A stretch of DNA of 64,000 bases from Exobasidium rhododendri (Eukaryota; Basidiomycota; Exobasidiomycetes; Exobasidiales; Exobasidiaceae), in the NCBI GenBank assembly GCA_026210745.1, contig CP110631.1, positions 1,612,001 through 1,676,000 on the forward strand. The letters run 5' to 3'. The translations under genes and the position numbers were made by a program. The notes under the pieces are model-generated. The model searched no databases and was not told the origin of the DNA. It saw only the letters and a list, made by a program, of their open reading frames with translations. Below, in pieces: positions 38,294 through 50,245 of this stretch; within the stretch, counting starts at the first letter, position 1, and each line of letters begins with the position of its first letter.

Positions 38294-40896
38294 CTATACA
38301 GGCTCGCAATTTCGAATCAGCTCAACGCGACCTCTCTCTTGTTGATGGTCACCGCAGGGGGGGGCCTTCAGAGCAATCTTGACTTGATCGTAGATACCCA
38401 TCTGAGCCATAATGAGCAAAGATTGCATTACGATCCTGGCATTCAAACCAGCCCAAAGACCTTTGAAGCCGACGTCCTTGGCCACGGTGGCAATCTTTGA
38501 GAATTGACCACCCTTACCACCTTCTCCTTTGTTGATCTTGGAAAGGATGGTGTCTGCTGGGTGAGATGCAATAGCTGCACCAATACCTGCGACAAGACCG
38601 CAAGAAAGCGAAATACCGACTTCACCAGTCTTGCCGTATGATTTGACCTTGGCTTGGTCAAGTTTGGTGTTGAAGAGCTCGTGCATGTACTCGTTGATGG
38701 TGAATTGAGCCATGGTGAATGGAATCTGCTTGAGTAGGATGACGGCGTATCCAGCGTAGAATTCACGAATACCTCCTTCTGCTCCCATCCTCTTCATAGC
38801 ACCGACCAGACCATTGGCGTATCCACGTTGTGATACTAGACGGATACGAGCTGCTTCAAGAGGAGTGAGGAGAGTTGAGGCGATCAATTCTGCCGAACTG
38901 GCGGCTCCCATGTAGATCAGTGTACGATTGTTTTCAGCGTTCTGTTGTGACCCAGCCATGATGGCGAACTTTTGCTTGAAGTACTCGAAACCACCAAACT
39001 TGGAACCACCCTGGATGACTGTAAAAGGGCGAGCAAAAAAAGCGAGGGGGAGGGGGGGGGGGAAAGGATGGTCAGTCAGCCTGACAGTCTAATTTTTCGC
39101 GGCATTGATCATAGTCAATGGTACTCACGATAACCAACAGCCGTGGGACCGAAACCAGTCATGAGACCGGAAGCACCTTCGGTAGCCACAATATTCTTTG
39201 CCATGCTAGCCATATTCAGTGTACTTCCCTTTGGCTCTAATTGTAGTCTAGTCTTGATGACATCGATTGGAGTCATGGCTCCATGTGTGATTGTGGCGCA
39301 GAGTGCACCGGCAGCAAAGAATCGAACATAGTCTGAAGGGGAATATTTGGGAACCCAAGCATTCGGATCCACTGGATTCACTCCCGTCGCTTTGTTTCTG
39401 AGCTCGGAAGCAGCGCCCACCACAGACGACTGGACATAATTTGCCTTATTTTGAACATCTTTGGATAGCGACTGTAGATTTGAATCAGCTCGAGATTTCA
39501 GATCGGAAGCCTTGTCTGACACTTGAGACTTCAGATCAGCTGCCTTTGACCTTGCATCCTTTCCGGTGGCCTGTGCGTTCTGCTCGGCAGAAGAGAACCA
39601 GGAGTTGGTATTCTTCTTTGCGTCTTCAGCTTTTTGCTCGGCTGAATCCGCTGCAGAGGAGAACCACGACTTTGTGTCCTTCTTTGCCTCTTCTGCCTTT
39701 TGCTCGGCAGAGGAAAAGAACGAGTTTGCGTTCTTCTTTGCGTCTTCCGCCTTTTGTTCGGCTGAGTTAGCAGTGGAGGAGAACCATGACTTGGTATCCT
39801 TCTTTGCTTCTTCTGCCTTCTGTTCGGCAGAGGACAACATTGAGTTGGCATTCTTCTTTGCGTCTTTTGCCATCGAATTTGCATTCTTCTTTGCCTCCTC
39901 CGCCTTCTGTTCGGCGGTGTTAGCAGTGGAGGAGAACCATGACTTGGTATCCTTCTTTGCTTCCTCTGCCTTCTGTTCGGCAGAAGACAACAGTGAGTTG
40001 GCGTTCTTCTTTGCCTCCTCTGCCTTCTGTTCGGCGGTGTTAGCAGTGGAGGAGAACCATGACTTGGTATCTTTCTTAGCTTCCACTGCCTTCTGTTCGG
40101 CAGAAGACAACAGTGAGTTGGCGTTCTTCTTTGCCTCCTCCTTCTTCTGCTCGGCCGTATTAGACGCAGAAGAGAACCAAGACTTTGCCTCCTTCTCAGC
40201 TTCGTTCTTCTTCTGCTCGGCTGTGTCGGCAGTGGAAGAGAACCACGATTTAGTGTCGTTCTTCGCTTCTTCTGCTTTCTGTTCGGCAGAGGACAAGAGT
40301 GAGTTGGCGTTCTTCTTTGCCTCCTCCTTCTTCTGCTCGGCCGTATTAGACGCAGATGAGAACCAAGACTTTGCCTCCTTCTCGGCTTCATTCTTCTTCT
40401 GCTCGGCGGAATTGGCGGTGGAGGAAAACCATGATTTGGCATCCTTTTCAGCCTTTTGTGCTTGTGCTCTTGCGTCAGAAGCCTTTGCATCAGCCTTATC
40501 AGAAGCGGACGAAAACCACGAACTGGCTTCGTTCTTGGCTGTCTTGGCATCCCGTTCAGCAGAATTCTTCCACTCGCCTAGGTTGCTCTGAATGGAGTGA
40601 GCATTGGCTTCAGCCTGCCCAAAAAGGATGAAGGGAAATATAGAAAGTCGCTCTTCTCAGTCAGCAATTTGTCTCTGTGATACGGAGTAACGAATGGACA
40701 AGCTGTGGAGAAGGAGTGATCCTCCAAAGACTGGCCACACTTCGCTCACCTTTGATCGCTGCTCGCTGGCATTTGCTTCAAAATTACCAAGGGCGGCATT
40801 GAGCTTTCTTTCTCCTAGCGTTTTGAGCTCAGCTGCAGCCGCCTGCGTGTGGGCGGCCGCTTCGTTGAGATCCTTCTTTGCGTTTGCAGTCGACAT
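38294..40896 (-). CDS. Mitochondrial phosphate carrier (MIR1-type) with 470-residue LEA-like repeat extension
   Basis: Three exons (40750-40896, 39129-40614, 38294-39018) give 785 residues. Residues from about 473 to the end form a complete mitochondrial carrier of the phosphate group: YVRFFAAGALCATITHGAMTPID, GFGPTAVGYLIQGGSKFGGFEYFK, and the three signature turns PIDVIKTR, PLEAARIR and PADTILSK. Such carriers normally start within about 30-50 residues of the first helix. Here one uninterrupted exon joins it to some 15 alternating units of 22 and 18 residues, of the type SWFSSTANTAEQKAEEAKK and SLLSSAEQKAEEAKK. These are Ala/Glu/Lys-rich amphipathic helices like those of LEA group 3 proteins. 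No presequence is evident. A run of eight G (38357-38364) near the stop leaves the last 20 residues uncertain. Confidence 0.88.
39052..39062 (+). repeat. Poly-G run (11 G) in carrier intron
   Basis: Eleven G in a row inside the 110-base intron 39019-39128, preceded by five more G. On the transcribed RNA it is a C tract near the acceptor. Similar runs occur at 2968, 3240, 38049 and 38357. Confidence 0.9.
39565..40530 (-). repeat. Coding tandem repeat of 66/54-base units in the phosphate-carrier gene
   Basis: About 15 imperfect direct copies inside one exon, alternating 66-base (SWFSS...AEQK) and 54-base (SLLSSAEQK...) units, a 120-base higher-order period. Neighbouring copies near 39900-40120 are almost identical, which points to recent unequal exchange. 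All length changes are multiples of three. The composition leaves the opposite strand and one other frame open by chance. Confidence 0.9.
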
Positions 40897-41430
40897 TTTG
40901 TTCTAGGGAAAAAGGACGCTATTACTCTGACCCGATCACAAAGAGAGGAAGAACAAGGCAAGGTGAGGGACGTAATGGGAAAGGTAGAGCAGGTTTGCAC
41001 GAGTAGATGTGGCTGTCCTGTGTCCCTCTTTCGCCAAATTTCCTATCTTTCTTCTGTGTCCCTTTCGCGCCCTTCTTGCCAGTTGTTACTTTGTTATTAA
41101 TGTTAGCCTTCTCCGAGTGGACGTTCGTCATTTCCAAAGTGGCGTCCCGAACGAAGCGCATTGCCAGTGTGGAGCTTTGCTAGCCCAAATGGGAACTACG
41201 TACCGAAAATCTCAAAAGCTTCTCACCACCGAGGACGTTGGACATTTTCACGCAATCGCGGTCTTCAAGAAAAAGGAAAAAGTAACAGTCGGCACGTGGT
41301 CGCTGGAGTTTCTCCTTTTCTCCTTCTTCTCGCGCGGCTCTCTGATGCACTCGACACAATCACCCTAGCAAAACTTTAAGAAAGCGACGGCCGAATTAAG
41401 CCTTGCTTCTTTGCTGCGTACCCACGCACC
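40897..41430. other. Divergent promoter phosphate carrier / RPB5
   Basis: 534 bases between divergent starts. Pyrimidine-rich toward both genes. No gene is seen. Confidence 0.4.
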
Positions 41431-42400
41431 ATGGATACGATTGACCGAGATGTAGCTCGACTTTGGCGGGTCAATAGGACCATCCACGAGCTCATCAGAG
41501 ATAGGGTGAGTGGTTTTCAGGAGGGAGAATGGGGAAAGAACGTGGAAAGAGAAAAGAGAACTGACAGTGGATCACTTGGTCGAATTGGTTAAGGGCTACG
41601 TCGTGTCACAAGAAGAGATTGACATGTCTCTGAGCGAATTTCAGGACATTGCAACAAGAGGTCACGCTGCGATTGATCGAAATAACCTTCACTTCTATGC
41701 TGCACATTCACAGGATGACAGTCAGCTGATCTTCATCTATTACAGTGATGAGCGAAATGTAGGTGTAACGACGATGAGGAAGTTTCTGCAACAATTGGAA
41801 GACAAGAATATAGGAAGAGGTATTATCATATACCAGGACAAGATGACGTCAAGTGCACACAAGGTGAGCATCTCTATATTTTTGGTCATTCATGTCTGCC
41901 TGGGATACAAGAATTTAGCCCCCTCATCACTTCTCCTCTTGTCCAGGTCATTGACGCCATGCGAATGCAGTTTGAACTGGAGGACTTTCACGAAGTTTCT
42001 CTGCTGGTGAACATCACCCAGCATCATCTCGTTCCGGCGCACAGAGTGCTCACTGACGCCGAAAAGAAAGCTCTGCTGCAGAGGTAGTGAGTTGCAGCTA
42101 TCACTACTCCTGGATAGTTTGGTGTTGAGCCCACTGGGACTCATTCCTTTTTGTCCATTTCTTCCAGTCGATTGAAAGAGAATCAACTTCCTCGGATTCA
42201 AGTGAGCGATCCTGTGGCACGCTATTACGGTATGAAGAGAGGCCAAGTGTGCGAGATCACTAGGCGTGAGTGCAGATGTTCGAACGCAAAAGGCCTGCAG
42301 ACTACAGCAGATACTGACTTTCTTCTCGTGCCTTTGCCTCGCTCTGGCAGCATCGGAAACATCTGGTCGGTACTGTTCCTACCGGATTTGCCTCTCGTAG
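41431..42400 (+). CDS. RPB5: RPB5 (RPABC1), shared subunit of RNA polymerases I, II and III
   Basis: Five exons (41431-41505, 41594-41863, 41947-42083, 42168-42265, 42351-42400) give 209 residues, close to the usual 205-215. N-terminal jaw domain: [19 protein letters not shown], with [19 protein letters not shown]-terminal assembly domain: [45 protein letters not shown] and the ending [10 protein letters not shown]. Every intron junction restores the conserved sequence. Convergent with the DOCK gene. Confidence 0.97.
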
Positions 42401-42724
42401 CCAGATGGCAGTGTGTCTCGAACTTTTTGTATTGTATCGAAGGACGTGGGAGTAATGATCATTCCTACCCGACTGTAGCAACAATTTGGCGATTCAGGTG
42501 GTGAGGAAGCCATGCGGAGAGTAAGGGAAGTACACCGGAGGGGAACACAGAGAGGGACACAGAGGAGATCAAGGGAGGATGAGCAACTAGACAGTGAAAA
42601 TTCTCGAGAGAAGAGGAGGGATTGACAAATTACATTCGGAAAGTGCGAAGAGAAGAAAGTAAAGTACAGCTACGCGGTGACGGGGAGATGAAGAGGGACA
42701 GGCTGGAAATGGCAGGATGGTGTG
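42401..42724. other. Convergent 3' gap RPB5 / DOCK gene
   Basis: 324 bases between two stops, purine-rich. It is likely both 3' untranslated regions. No gene is seen. Confidence 0.4.
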
Positions 42725-45700
42725 TCACTTCCTTCTCCCAAAGATCTTGCTGGCTCTTCCCTTTCCAGATTCAGTCACTTTGGAGAGAAGACTGCCCTGA
42801 CCTTTGCTCATTGTCGACTGAGCATCACCGGCACCAACGACAGAAGCAGAGAAACCCTTGAAGATGCTTTCCGACGTCGTTGACGTAGTTGAGTCTACAC
42901 TATTCGAGTTCACCATCTTTGAGTTGTTGATCATATTGAGAGTCGGGGTACCTCCGATTCCAAAGACAGAAGCGGCAAAATTGCCTGAAATGGGCGGAAC
43001 AGTCTGTGGTCCTTCTCCCGCACCCCCTCCTGTCATTGCTACCACTCTGCCGCTATTGGTAGTATCGTAGGTGGTAGGGGAGCCTTTCAGCGGCTGGTCT
43101 TGCTGGGATAGATAGGCAATGTGTCTCTGAAGGGGACTAATCGCCGTCTTACCCTCCGTAGCTACATCGTGTCCATTCAAGACATTGATGTGTGACAACT
43201 TCCGCCCTCGAGCGCTTGTACTGACACTGTGTGCATCATTGTTCAGCGTCGCATTGTCCTGCAGATCTGCTCCTCTTCGCCCGTCGACCGGTTCTGTAAG
43301 TAGATGCATGTTCAGCGTCAGGCGTTTGATTTCTTCCTGAAAGTTCTGCTTGAAGAAGCCGATCAACGTCTCATGGAAAGGTTTCATCTCCACCGGACAT
43401 AGCGTGTTGTGCAGTATCAAACAAAGGAAAATGATCGAGACTTGATTCTCGACTGCGGTCCTCAGCTTGAAGAGCAGTGCTTCTTCATCGGGGTGATTGG
43501 ATATATAGATGGTGGAAAAGAAGGCTCGTTTGTACGTCGGTATGCCACCGTTGATCGGTGCGTCCACCGCGCCGTTCAACGCCATGCTGAGTCGGTTGGT
43601 GTTGAGATTTGCCATCTTGCCCATGACCTTGCTGAGGGAGGCAAACTTTACGTGCAAGCTCTCCAGCTCCTTGACTTTGTTCTCCACGTCCAGTATGGCA
43701 TTTTCGATTGGTGAGATCTTGATGACGTTGATGTCTGCAATCTCACTCCTTCGAAGGACAGTCGGAAAGGAGTCTTCTACCTTCAGATACGTCTTCTCCA
43801 CCCAAAGCGTGGCAATTGCATCACTCTGCCCATCCACACCTGCTGCAGGATGAGTAGCAGACGCTGTCGTCGCACTGGACTTGTTGGGCTTCCTGCTGTT
43901 GCTGTTGCTGTTGCTACTGCTGCTGCCTCCCGTCATGCTACTGCTGCTGCCCCCTGACGGTAGCGGTCTCGTGAAAGAGAAGAGATCCGTCGTGTTGTGT
44001 TCGTAGTACGCGCGGATGATTGGCGGTGATTCCGGATTCACGAAGACGTCCTTTGTTCGGTCTGGCTCCGGTGTCACCGCCATGATCTGGATGAACATGG
44101 ACGTGGTCGAGAATCGAACCTCATCGCTCACCTCCTTTGTCGTCTTTATCAGCGTCGCTTTGGGATGCTTTTGGTGAAGTCTTTCGCAGAAATTGGAAAA
44201 CTTTTCCCAATTCAAGCCACGATAGATGAAATTCTTACCCTGCAGGCTCACCGGCCACTGTGAACCGTAGTAGGCTACCCTGAAGTAGTTGGGGAACGTC
44301 CTTTCCTCTGATCCAATCTTCTGAAACAAGGATGCTTGCAGTTGCAAAATGTTGCTCAGCTGCTGATAATCCATCGACCGATACTCGTATTCCTTTGCCA
44401 ATTCCCTGCAGATATCAATCGAGATCTCCCATGCTTGCCCTTTACTCAAATAGTCCAAGATCAACATGTAGATTGTTTCCTTTCGCGCAAAGTGAGATTG
44501 TCTTGGCAGGTCTAGATCGGGTACAGGCTCCACAAACTCGTTCAACTCCCATGTGTGTAGATCGGCATGCAACTTTAAAGTCAGTCCAGCTTCCACGTAG
44601 TTGTGGTTCTCCAAGTGCAAGTTCACCAGCCGCAAGACGTGAGTGGAAAAGGCGGTCACTCGGTTGGCCTGTCGCAAGAATCCTAGCAGCTTCAACGTGC
44701 CTGATACTCTGTCGTCTTCGAATCCTTCCTCCAAGGGCAGACTCCTCACGCTCAACAGCAGATCCAAGAATCGATTCACGCTAGACAAGCAGATATGTAC
44801 CTGCTCCTGTAACTTTGGATCAACGTGAGGACTGTCAAACAGCGATCGAAGCTGGCCAATGAAGAACGCCCTTGAAATTTCATCGCCTTGCGTGTCCGCG
44901 ATGAAGAGAACATCGAGTTTGTCGATAATCTCCGCCTCGATCACGCTGAAATCGCCATTCAAGTGCCATTCAGAGGTGATCATCGTGGCCAAGACTCGAA
45001 CAGCACACGTTCTTAGCTCGTCGTGATGGCTAAGACATAGCTCCAAGACGGGTTCCACAAGCGAAGGAACGAATTGCACCTGAAATCCTCCCGTGTTCAA
45101 TTTACCTGGATCAGGAATCTCGCTGTTTGGCCGGTCCGATGCAGGACGATCAGTCGGCCATCCAATGGAATTCCACAACTTGGCAAAGATTTGCGCGCCT
45201 TCGCCTCGGACATCTCCTGCCAACCTCCAGACAGCCCTTCTCCTCTGAGGTTTAAATTTCTCAATCACCAGCTGTTCCGACGAAAGCAGGGCCAGGAGCA
45301 TGTTCAGACCCGCCTTCCATAGCTGCGTATCGAACGTGTCCGACTTGTCCGCTGAAGGGATAAAGTCACGAACCATCAGAGAAGCCAGTGGATCTGCCAT
45401 CTTCAGTATCATCTGATGAGCAAGGATGTTGATGTTGAGCCATGTGTCTGGGTAGGCTTCATTGTGCAAGATGCTTGTCGTCACCTCAAAAAAGTCGTAC
45501 AGGAATTTGCTCAGCTTCTCCGGCCCTTCTACATCCAACTGCTCATCCAGGAAGCCGGCCAAGTGGCGTCTCGGGCTGAGCATCACTAGGACAGTGATCA
45601 CGACCGCTAATTCGCCCAGACCACAATTGAGAAATGGCGGTTGCTCTTTTCGCAGGTGTCTACGAGACGATCGCGCTCTGTTGGACGGTGTCATCTGACC

Positions 45701-48700
45701 GACGGGCTTCCGTGCTATCAAGGGAAAGGGGTAACTGGAAGGGAAAATGACAGGAACGGCAGACGAGATCGTCGAAGGCGAACGATGACGTTCCAGGACT
45801 ACTCTGGTCTCCACACTGTCCAATTCTTTGTACGTCTCGAGCAGTCTTGGCATCATGGACAAAAGGTAGTCGACGTTGTCTTGCTCTTGTCGCAGTCGCT
45901 GAGGGGAGACGTTGTTCTTCTTGCCAGAGAGTAAATTCACCTGTAGCTTATCCAATATTACAGCAAAGATTGTCACGCCCAGTCTGGCCGCTTCTACCCA
46001 TGCAATCCTGGCGGAGTCCTTCACGTTGTCAAGATCACCTGGCGCGGTATGCGATGATTCCTCGTACCGTCCGAGATGCGGACGGACCCATCGCACAATA
46101 CTAGGCAGTATCTGCGACCGAGAAGCGTGATCATCGAACAGCGCATCGTGAGTGACGTGGATTATGTGCAGCAACTTCCAGATTGCCATCCTGCCCTTCG
46201 TGACAAAGATGCTGTCGACGAATGCAGTCTCAATCTGAGCCATCTCCTCTAAGGGAAAGATACGGCTTACTTCAGGTAGTATGCCGGCAAAGTTCTGGAG
46301 TGCCAACGTTTGCGTTCCAATGATGGAGCTTGGCTTGCTTGTGGCCATCAATCGATTTATGTAGCGCAGTAATTGATCCAAATCGTTCTTGAAACTCGTC
46401 CCCAAGTGATCACTCACTGCTCCTCCTAGCGCCCCGATAGGATCTTTGATACCCCGTTGGTTCTCTCTGCTCTTGACAATGAACTTGAACAGGTACGGCC
46501 AAACCTTGATAGCTGCTCGAAGATCCTTCGACGTCTCTATCCGCGTAGGGTCTGCCAGTAGCTTCGACATGGAGGCCATCAGACGGGTGTGGACGGTTTG
46601 GGAATGATAATGCTGATCGATGTACACGTCCAGCGTTGCCCTGAAGTTGTTAAAGCGACGATCCTGTACAATCCCAAGCATCGTCACCAAGGAATTAAAG
46701 ACCAGATCATCCAATTCCCCGCTTCCGTTCCGTGGATTGACTACGATGCCGAAGAGTGCGTCGAAGATGTCTCGCAGGAACTTGACAATCTCCACCTCTC
46801 CTACAAAGGAGAATTGTATCAGGATCGCCTTGAGCTCCTCCACGTTCTGTGTGAGAAGCTTTTCCCAATGCAGTAGCTTCAAGAGGACTTCATTTTGCGT
46901 ATAGCGAGCGGAGACTAGAAAGGTACGCAGCGTCATGACATCGCGAAGAGGCTGGATGATGTTGCTCAAGCTTGTGGGGACGGCTTCGTTCAGGCTCTTT
47001 CCCATCGGGATCGTGGAAGGAAGGGAAAAGTACAGCTCCGGGCTGATGTGCTGTGTCGGTCTGGAAGTCCTCCAGAGTAGCAGAGTATGACTGCCATCCG
47101 GTATAAAGGCATCGTTTGCTTCAAAGAGGGGCAAGAAAGCATGTGCAAAGGGCTGATTGACGACTGTAGTTTCGCCTCCCCCTTGCTGTTGCTGCGGTCC
47201 TCCCACTGCTCCCATCTTCTCTTCTTTGGAACTACGATGACGAAAGGAAAAGAATAAGTGGCAATTCTCCATGACTTCTTTTGGTAGCTGCAACTTGAGC
47301 AGTTCACCCCACGTTGGTGCATTCTGATGATAGAAGACTGTGCTGTCGAATTGCGTCACCAAGGCCTCCCCTGCTCCTCTCGAGATGACGTTGTCCAGCA
47401 CCGTGCCATCTTTGTTCCGTACCTCCACGGAGATTTGAATGTTCCGTGGAGTGTTTCCACCGGGCATCTTGTTTCCCTGCGGAAAGAACTCTCCACTCCA
47501 CAGCTTTATGTATGCTTCGTTTCGAGTATCGCCCGGGAACACGACGTCGGGAAACCCAAGTCGAGCGGTAAGAGGCGCGTCCTGCAGTAGACTTGGATTC
47601 TCCCGCACAATCGTCCTCTTTTCACCGTGAAAGACCTTGACGCTGATGGCCAACAGATCGGCCCGTGGTGATTTCTCAAACTCTTTGACACGAGAGGCAA
47701 TGATGTCTTGATGTAGTGTACTGAACGCCGCTTCATTGACAGGGACAAAGATCGGCATGACGTGCTCGCGAAGTGTACTGGAAGAGACAATGTCAGATTG
47801 GAATCGATGGTCTTGACCCAATTCAACGACGGCGCATCCGAAAGGTCTTCGGAAACAACGATCTGTCGTCATGCGAGAGCTCTGGAAGCCAGGTGTTCGA
47901 CTCAGATTCATCGATTCGGTGAAGCTTGTGTCGTTGGAGAGCTCACCTACCCCTTCGTTACCTTGACCGCCAGCAGGAGGTCTTTGCGTGTCCGAGTTGC
48001 TCAATCGCATGGCTCCGTTGCGTATGATTCGACAGACTAGATTGAGATCTTGCATGTCATTGGAGCTGAGATCAGTGAATAGAGCTCTCATCTTTCCAAG
48101 TTTGCCTTGCATCTCTCGCGCCGGAACACCTTGATGATTCAGGATGACGCAATACTCCTCTGTCAAGAAGCGAGATTCCGCCTTGTTGTAGAGGGAAAAG
48201 TACAGCTCTGCCGTCTCTCCAGGCATACAAGGGCTGGCTACAAATGCTCGGACATCCAGGTAGACATGAAAGTACTGCCAAAGGGAAGGATGTCAGTATC
48301 TGTCAATGGAAAGAGCTCACGAACCGGTAAGCAAGCTAAAGTATATAAAGACACTCACCTTGATGTTGTTGGCTTCATCGACTCCACTGAATGCACTGGA
48401 TCTCCTGGGCTTGAGCTGAGCTACTTGTCTGGTAACGCCTTTTCCCGCCGATGAATTCGTATTCGTCACAGAGGCACCGAACATCCCCGAAGATGAAGTA
48501 ATTTGATTGACGATCCCGAATGCATTCGACGCCCCCAAGTCACTCGAGTCTTGCCCCTTTTCCTGATCGACGTAGGCCAGAGCTGTCTGCAGAGCATACA
48601 GACGTATGCCACTAATCCAGCTTTCAGGATCTGATTCTTTTCCAGTAAAATCGACATCGACTAAGCCACCTCGGCCTGGATGTCGCACAATGACATCGAG

Positions 48701-49753
48701 CCCCTGCTGGACATTTCCCTTGACTAATCTTGCTACACACTCTCTCCTCAGCTTCTCGACTTCTTCTTCACTTAGCGTTTGGGCTAGTAGCTGCCTTCTA
48801 GCGATGTGTAAGACTTCAATGTGTTCCCGGACAGCGTGAAATAGTGCGTAGTCTCTCCTCGACAGGTAGACGTACATCAGTGCACTCCATTCTCTCAAGG
48901 CACATGCGATCTCGTCAACAAGAGGCTCTATCCCTCCACTCTTTGTCTCATCACCACATTTCAGGCTTGGCAGAGGAGGCGGTGGTCGCTCTTCATTCGA
49001 TTGAGAATCCTGCAAAATGAAAGATTGCCTCGAGGAATCAAAGGTGATTTTATTCGGTCCGAAGGACGTACTGACTTGGCTCAGCACGACTCCTGCACGA
49101 GCCGGTGTGGCTATCGTAGGACTTGCTGGCTGGCTTGCAGTGTTTTCATCTTCTTCTGCTAAGGTCTCCATATGGTTAGAAGCTACTAGCTGCTTCAGTG
49201 GAGGTGGTGCAGTTGCTCCAATGATACCCAATTCTTTAGCCTTTGCAAATACCTCTGTCAGACGCATTTCAGCATCGTCAAGATGCTCTTTGATGTGAAC
49301 ATTAGCTCTTGGGAAAATGCCGACATATACCTGAGGCTCTTCTTGTAGGCTTGCTCCAGCTGCAATAGTACTTGGAAAGGCAGAGTAATCGGATAGACTG
49401 CTTGCTGTTGTAGCCGACGTCGGAACTCTCGTGGTCGAAACGACGTACCCCCTCACCCAGCACACCTCCTTGTGACCTAATTGTTCAAATATATACACTT
49501 CATCTCCCACTTCTAGCCCTATCAGATGTGTCTGTATTGTAGCAAGCCTGGCGGAAGAATCTGCTTGATCTTCCGCCTCTACCTCTTCTTCTGTAGAAGT
49601 CAACGACGCCAAGTCAGGGAGGAAAGGTGAAACTGCGAAGCCATATTCAATTTTGGAAAGTGGCTCCCATCTCCTGTAAGACGATGTTGTGGGTGACGGA
49701 AGTGACTGTGGAGCTACTGCTGCATTAGAGCCTGTACCAGTGGATGCCGCCAT
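42725..49753 (-). CDS. DCK1: DOCK-family guanine nucleotide exchange factor (DCK1-like)
   Basis: Two exons (48359-49753 and a 5.5 kb exon 42725-48274) give 2,314 residues. Fungal Dck1 with Lmo1 (ELMO) activates a Rac/Rho5-type GTPase. Seen: an SH3-like N-terminus (about 25-115) with YGFAVSPF, GDEVYIFEQ and VYVGIFPRANV; a DHR1/C2 region (about 690-900) with RADLLAISVKVFHGEK and NEAYIKLWSGEF; a long helical middle; and a DHR2 catalytic region (about 1660-2110) with LVNLHLENHNYVEAGLTL, YRVAYYG-type segment (FRVAYYGSQWP), KNFIYRGLNWEKFSNFCERL and MKPFHETLIGFFKQNF. A Ser/Asn run (about 43870-43960) interrupts DHR2 and the C-terminus is Ser/Gly-rich. The start at 49753 follows the family; the frame is open to an earlier ATG at 49795. 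Confidence 0.92.
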
Positions 49754-50245
49754 CCTACTCAAGCAAGATCGCAGTGGCCAGACTTGACCGAGCAAGCCGT
49801 AGAGCGAAAAGCCCGAGCTGCAGTTGCGATGTAGTCCTCAGCAATGCCGGAAATTGCAGACAGAGGCCAGAAAGCAGAGCAACTCCTGATCTTGAAGCAC
49901 GACGACCTTCAGCGTTGGCCAGACTTGCGTCGGTAAGATGTGTGCAAACAGAAGCGAATTGTGGGGGAACTTGTATAGGATGGAGGCGAGCACCACACTT
50001 GTCTTGCTCGCAGTGACTTTGAAAACCTAAAATCGGGCCTCTCTCAATAAGAACGAGAAGATATTCACGTATATAAGTCACAGTAGCCCCTTAGCGCCAA
50101 TAGACCTGCGCCCATTTCTTCTTTCTTACTACTACAACTGCTATCGACGCGCTCTGCACTTTCATTTGGCACGTCGCCGTCAAGTTTAGCATCAGCCTGG
50201 CAGATCTGCATCCGAGAAGTTTCCACGCCCAATACAGAGGACACG
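49754..50245. other. Divergent promoter DOCK gene / RSC gene
   Basis: 492 bases between divergent starts. Open frames here lack domains. No other gene or motif is seen. Confidence 0.4.

Noticed and set aside
39565-40530. CRISPR-like array
   Set aside because: Units are contiguous, coding and without spacers; the genome is eukaryotic.
39531-40550. 339-codon second minus-strand frame, Arg/Pro-rich
   Set aside because: A shifted reading of the same tandem repeat, with no domain.
39566-40591. 341-codon open frame on the plus strand opposite the repeats
   Set aside because: It is the mirror of the Ala/Glu/Lys repeat; the carrier frame on the other strand is continuous with a known domain and conserved splice sites.
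44112-44125. TCGAACC sequence resembling a tRNA B box
   Set aside because: It is inside the DOCK coding exon, with no matching A box or cloverleaf.
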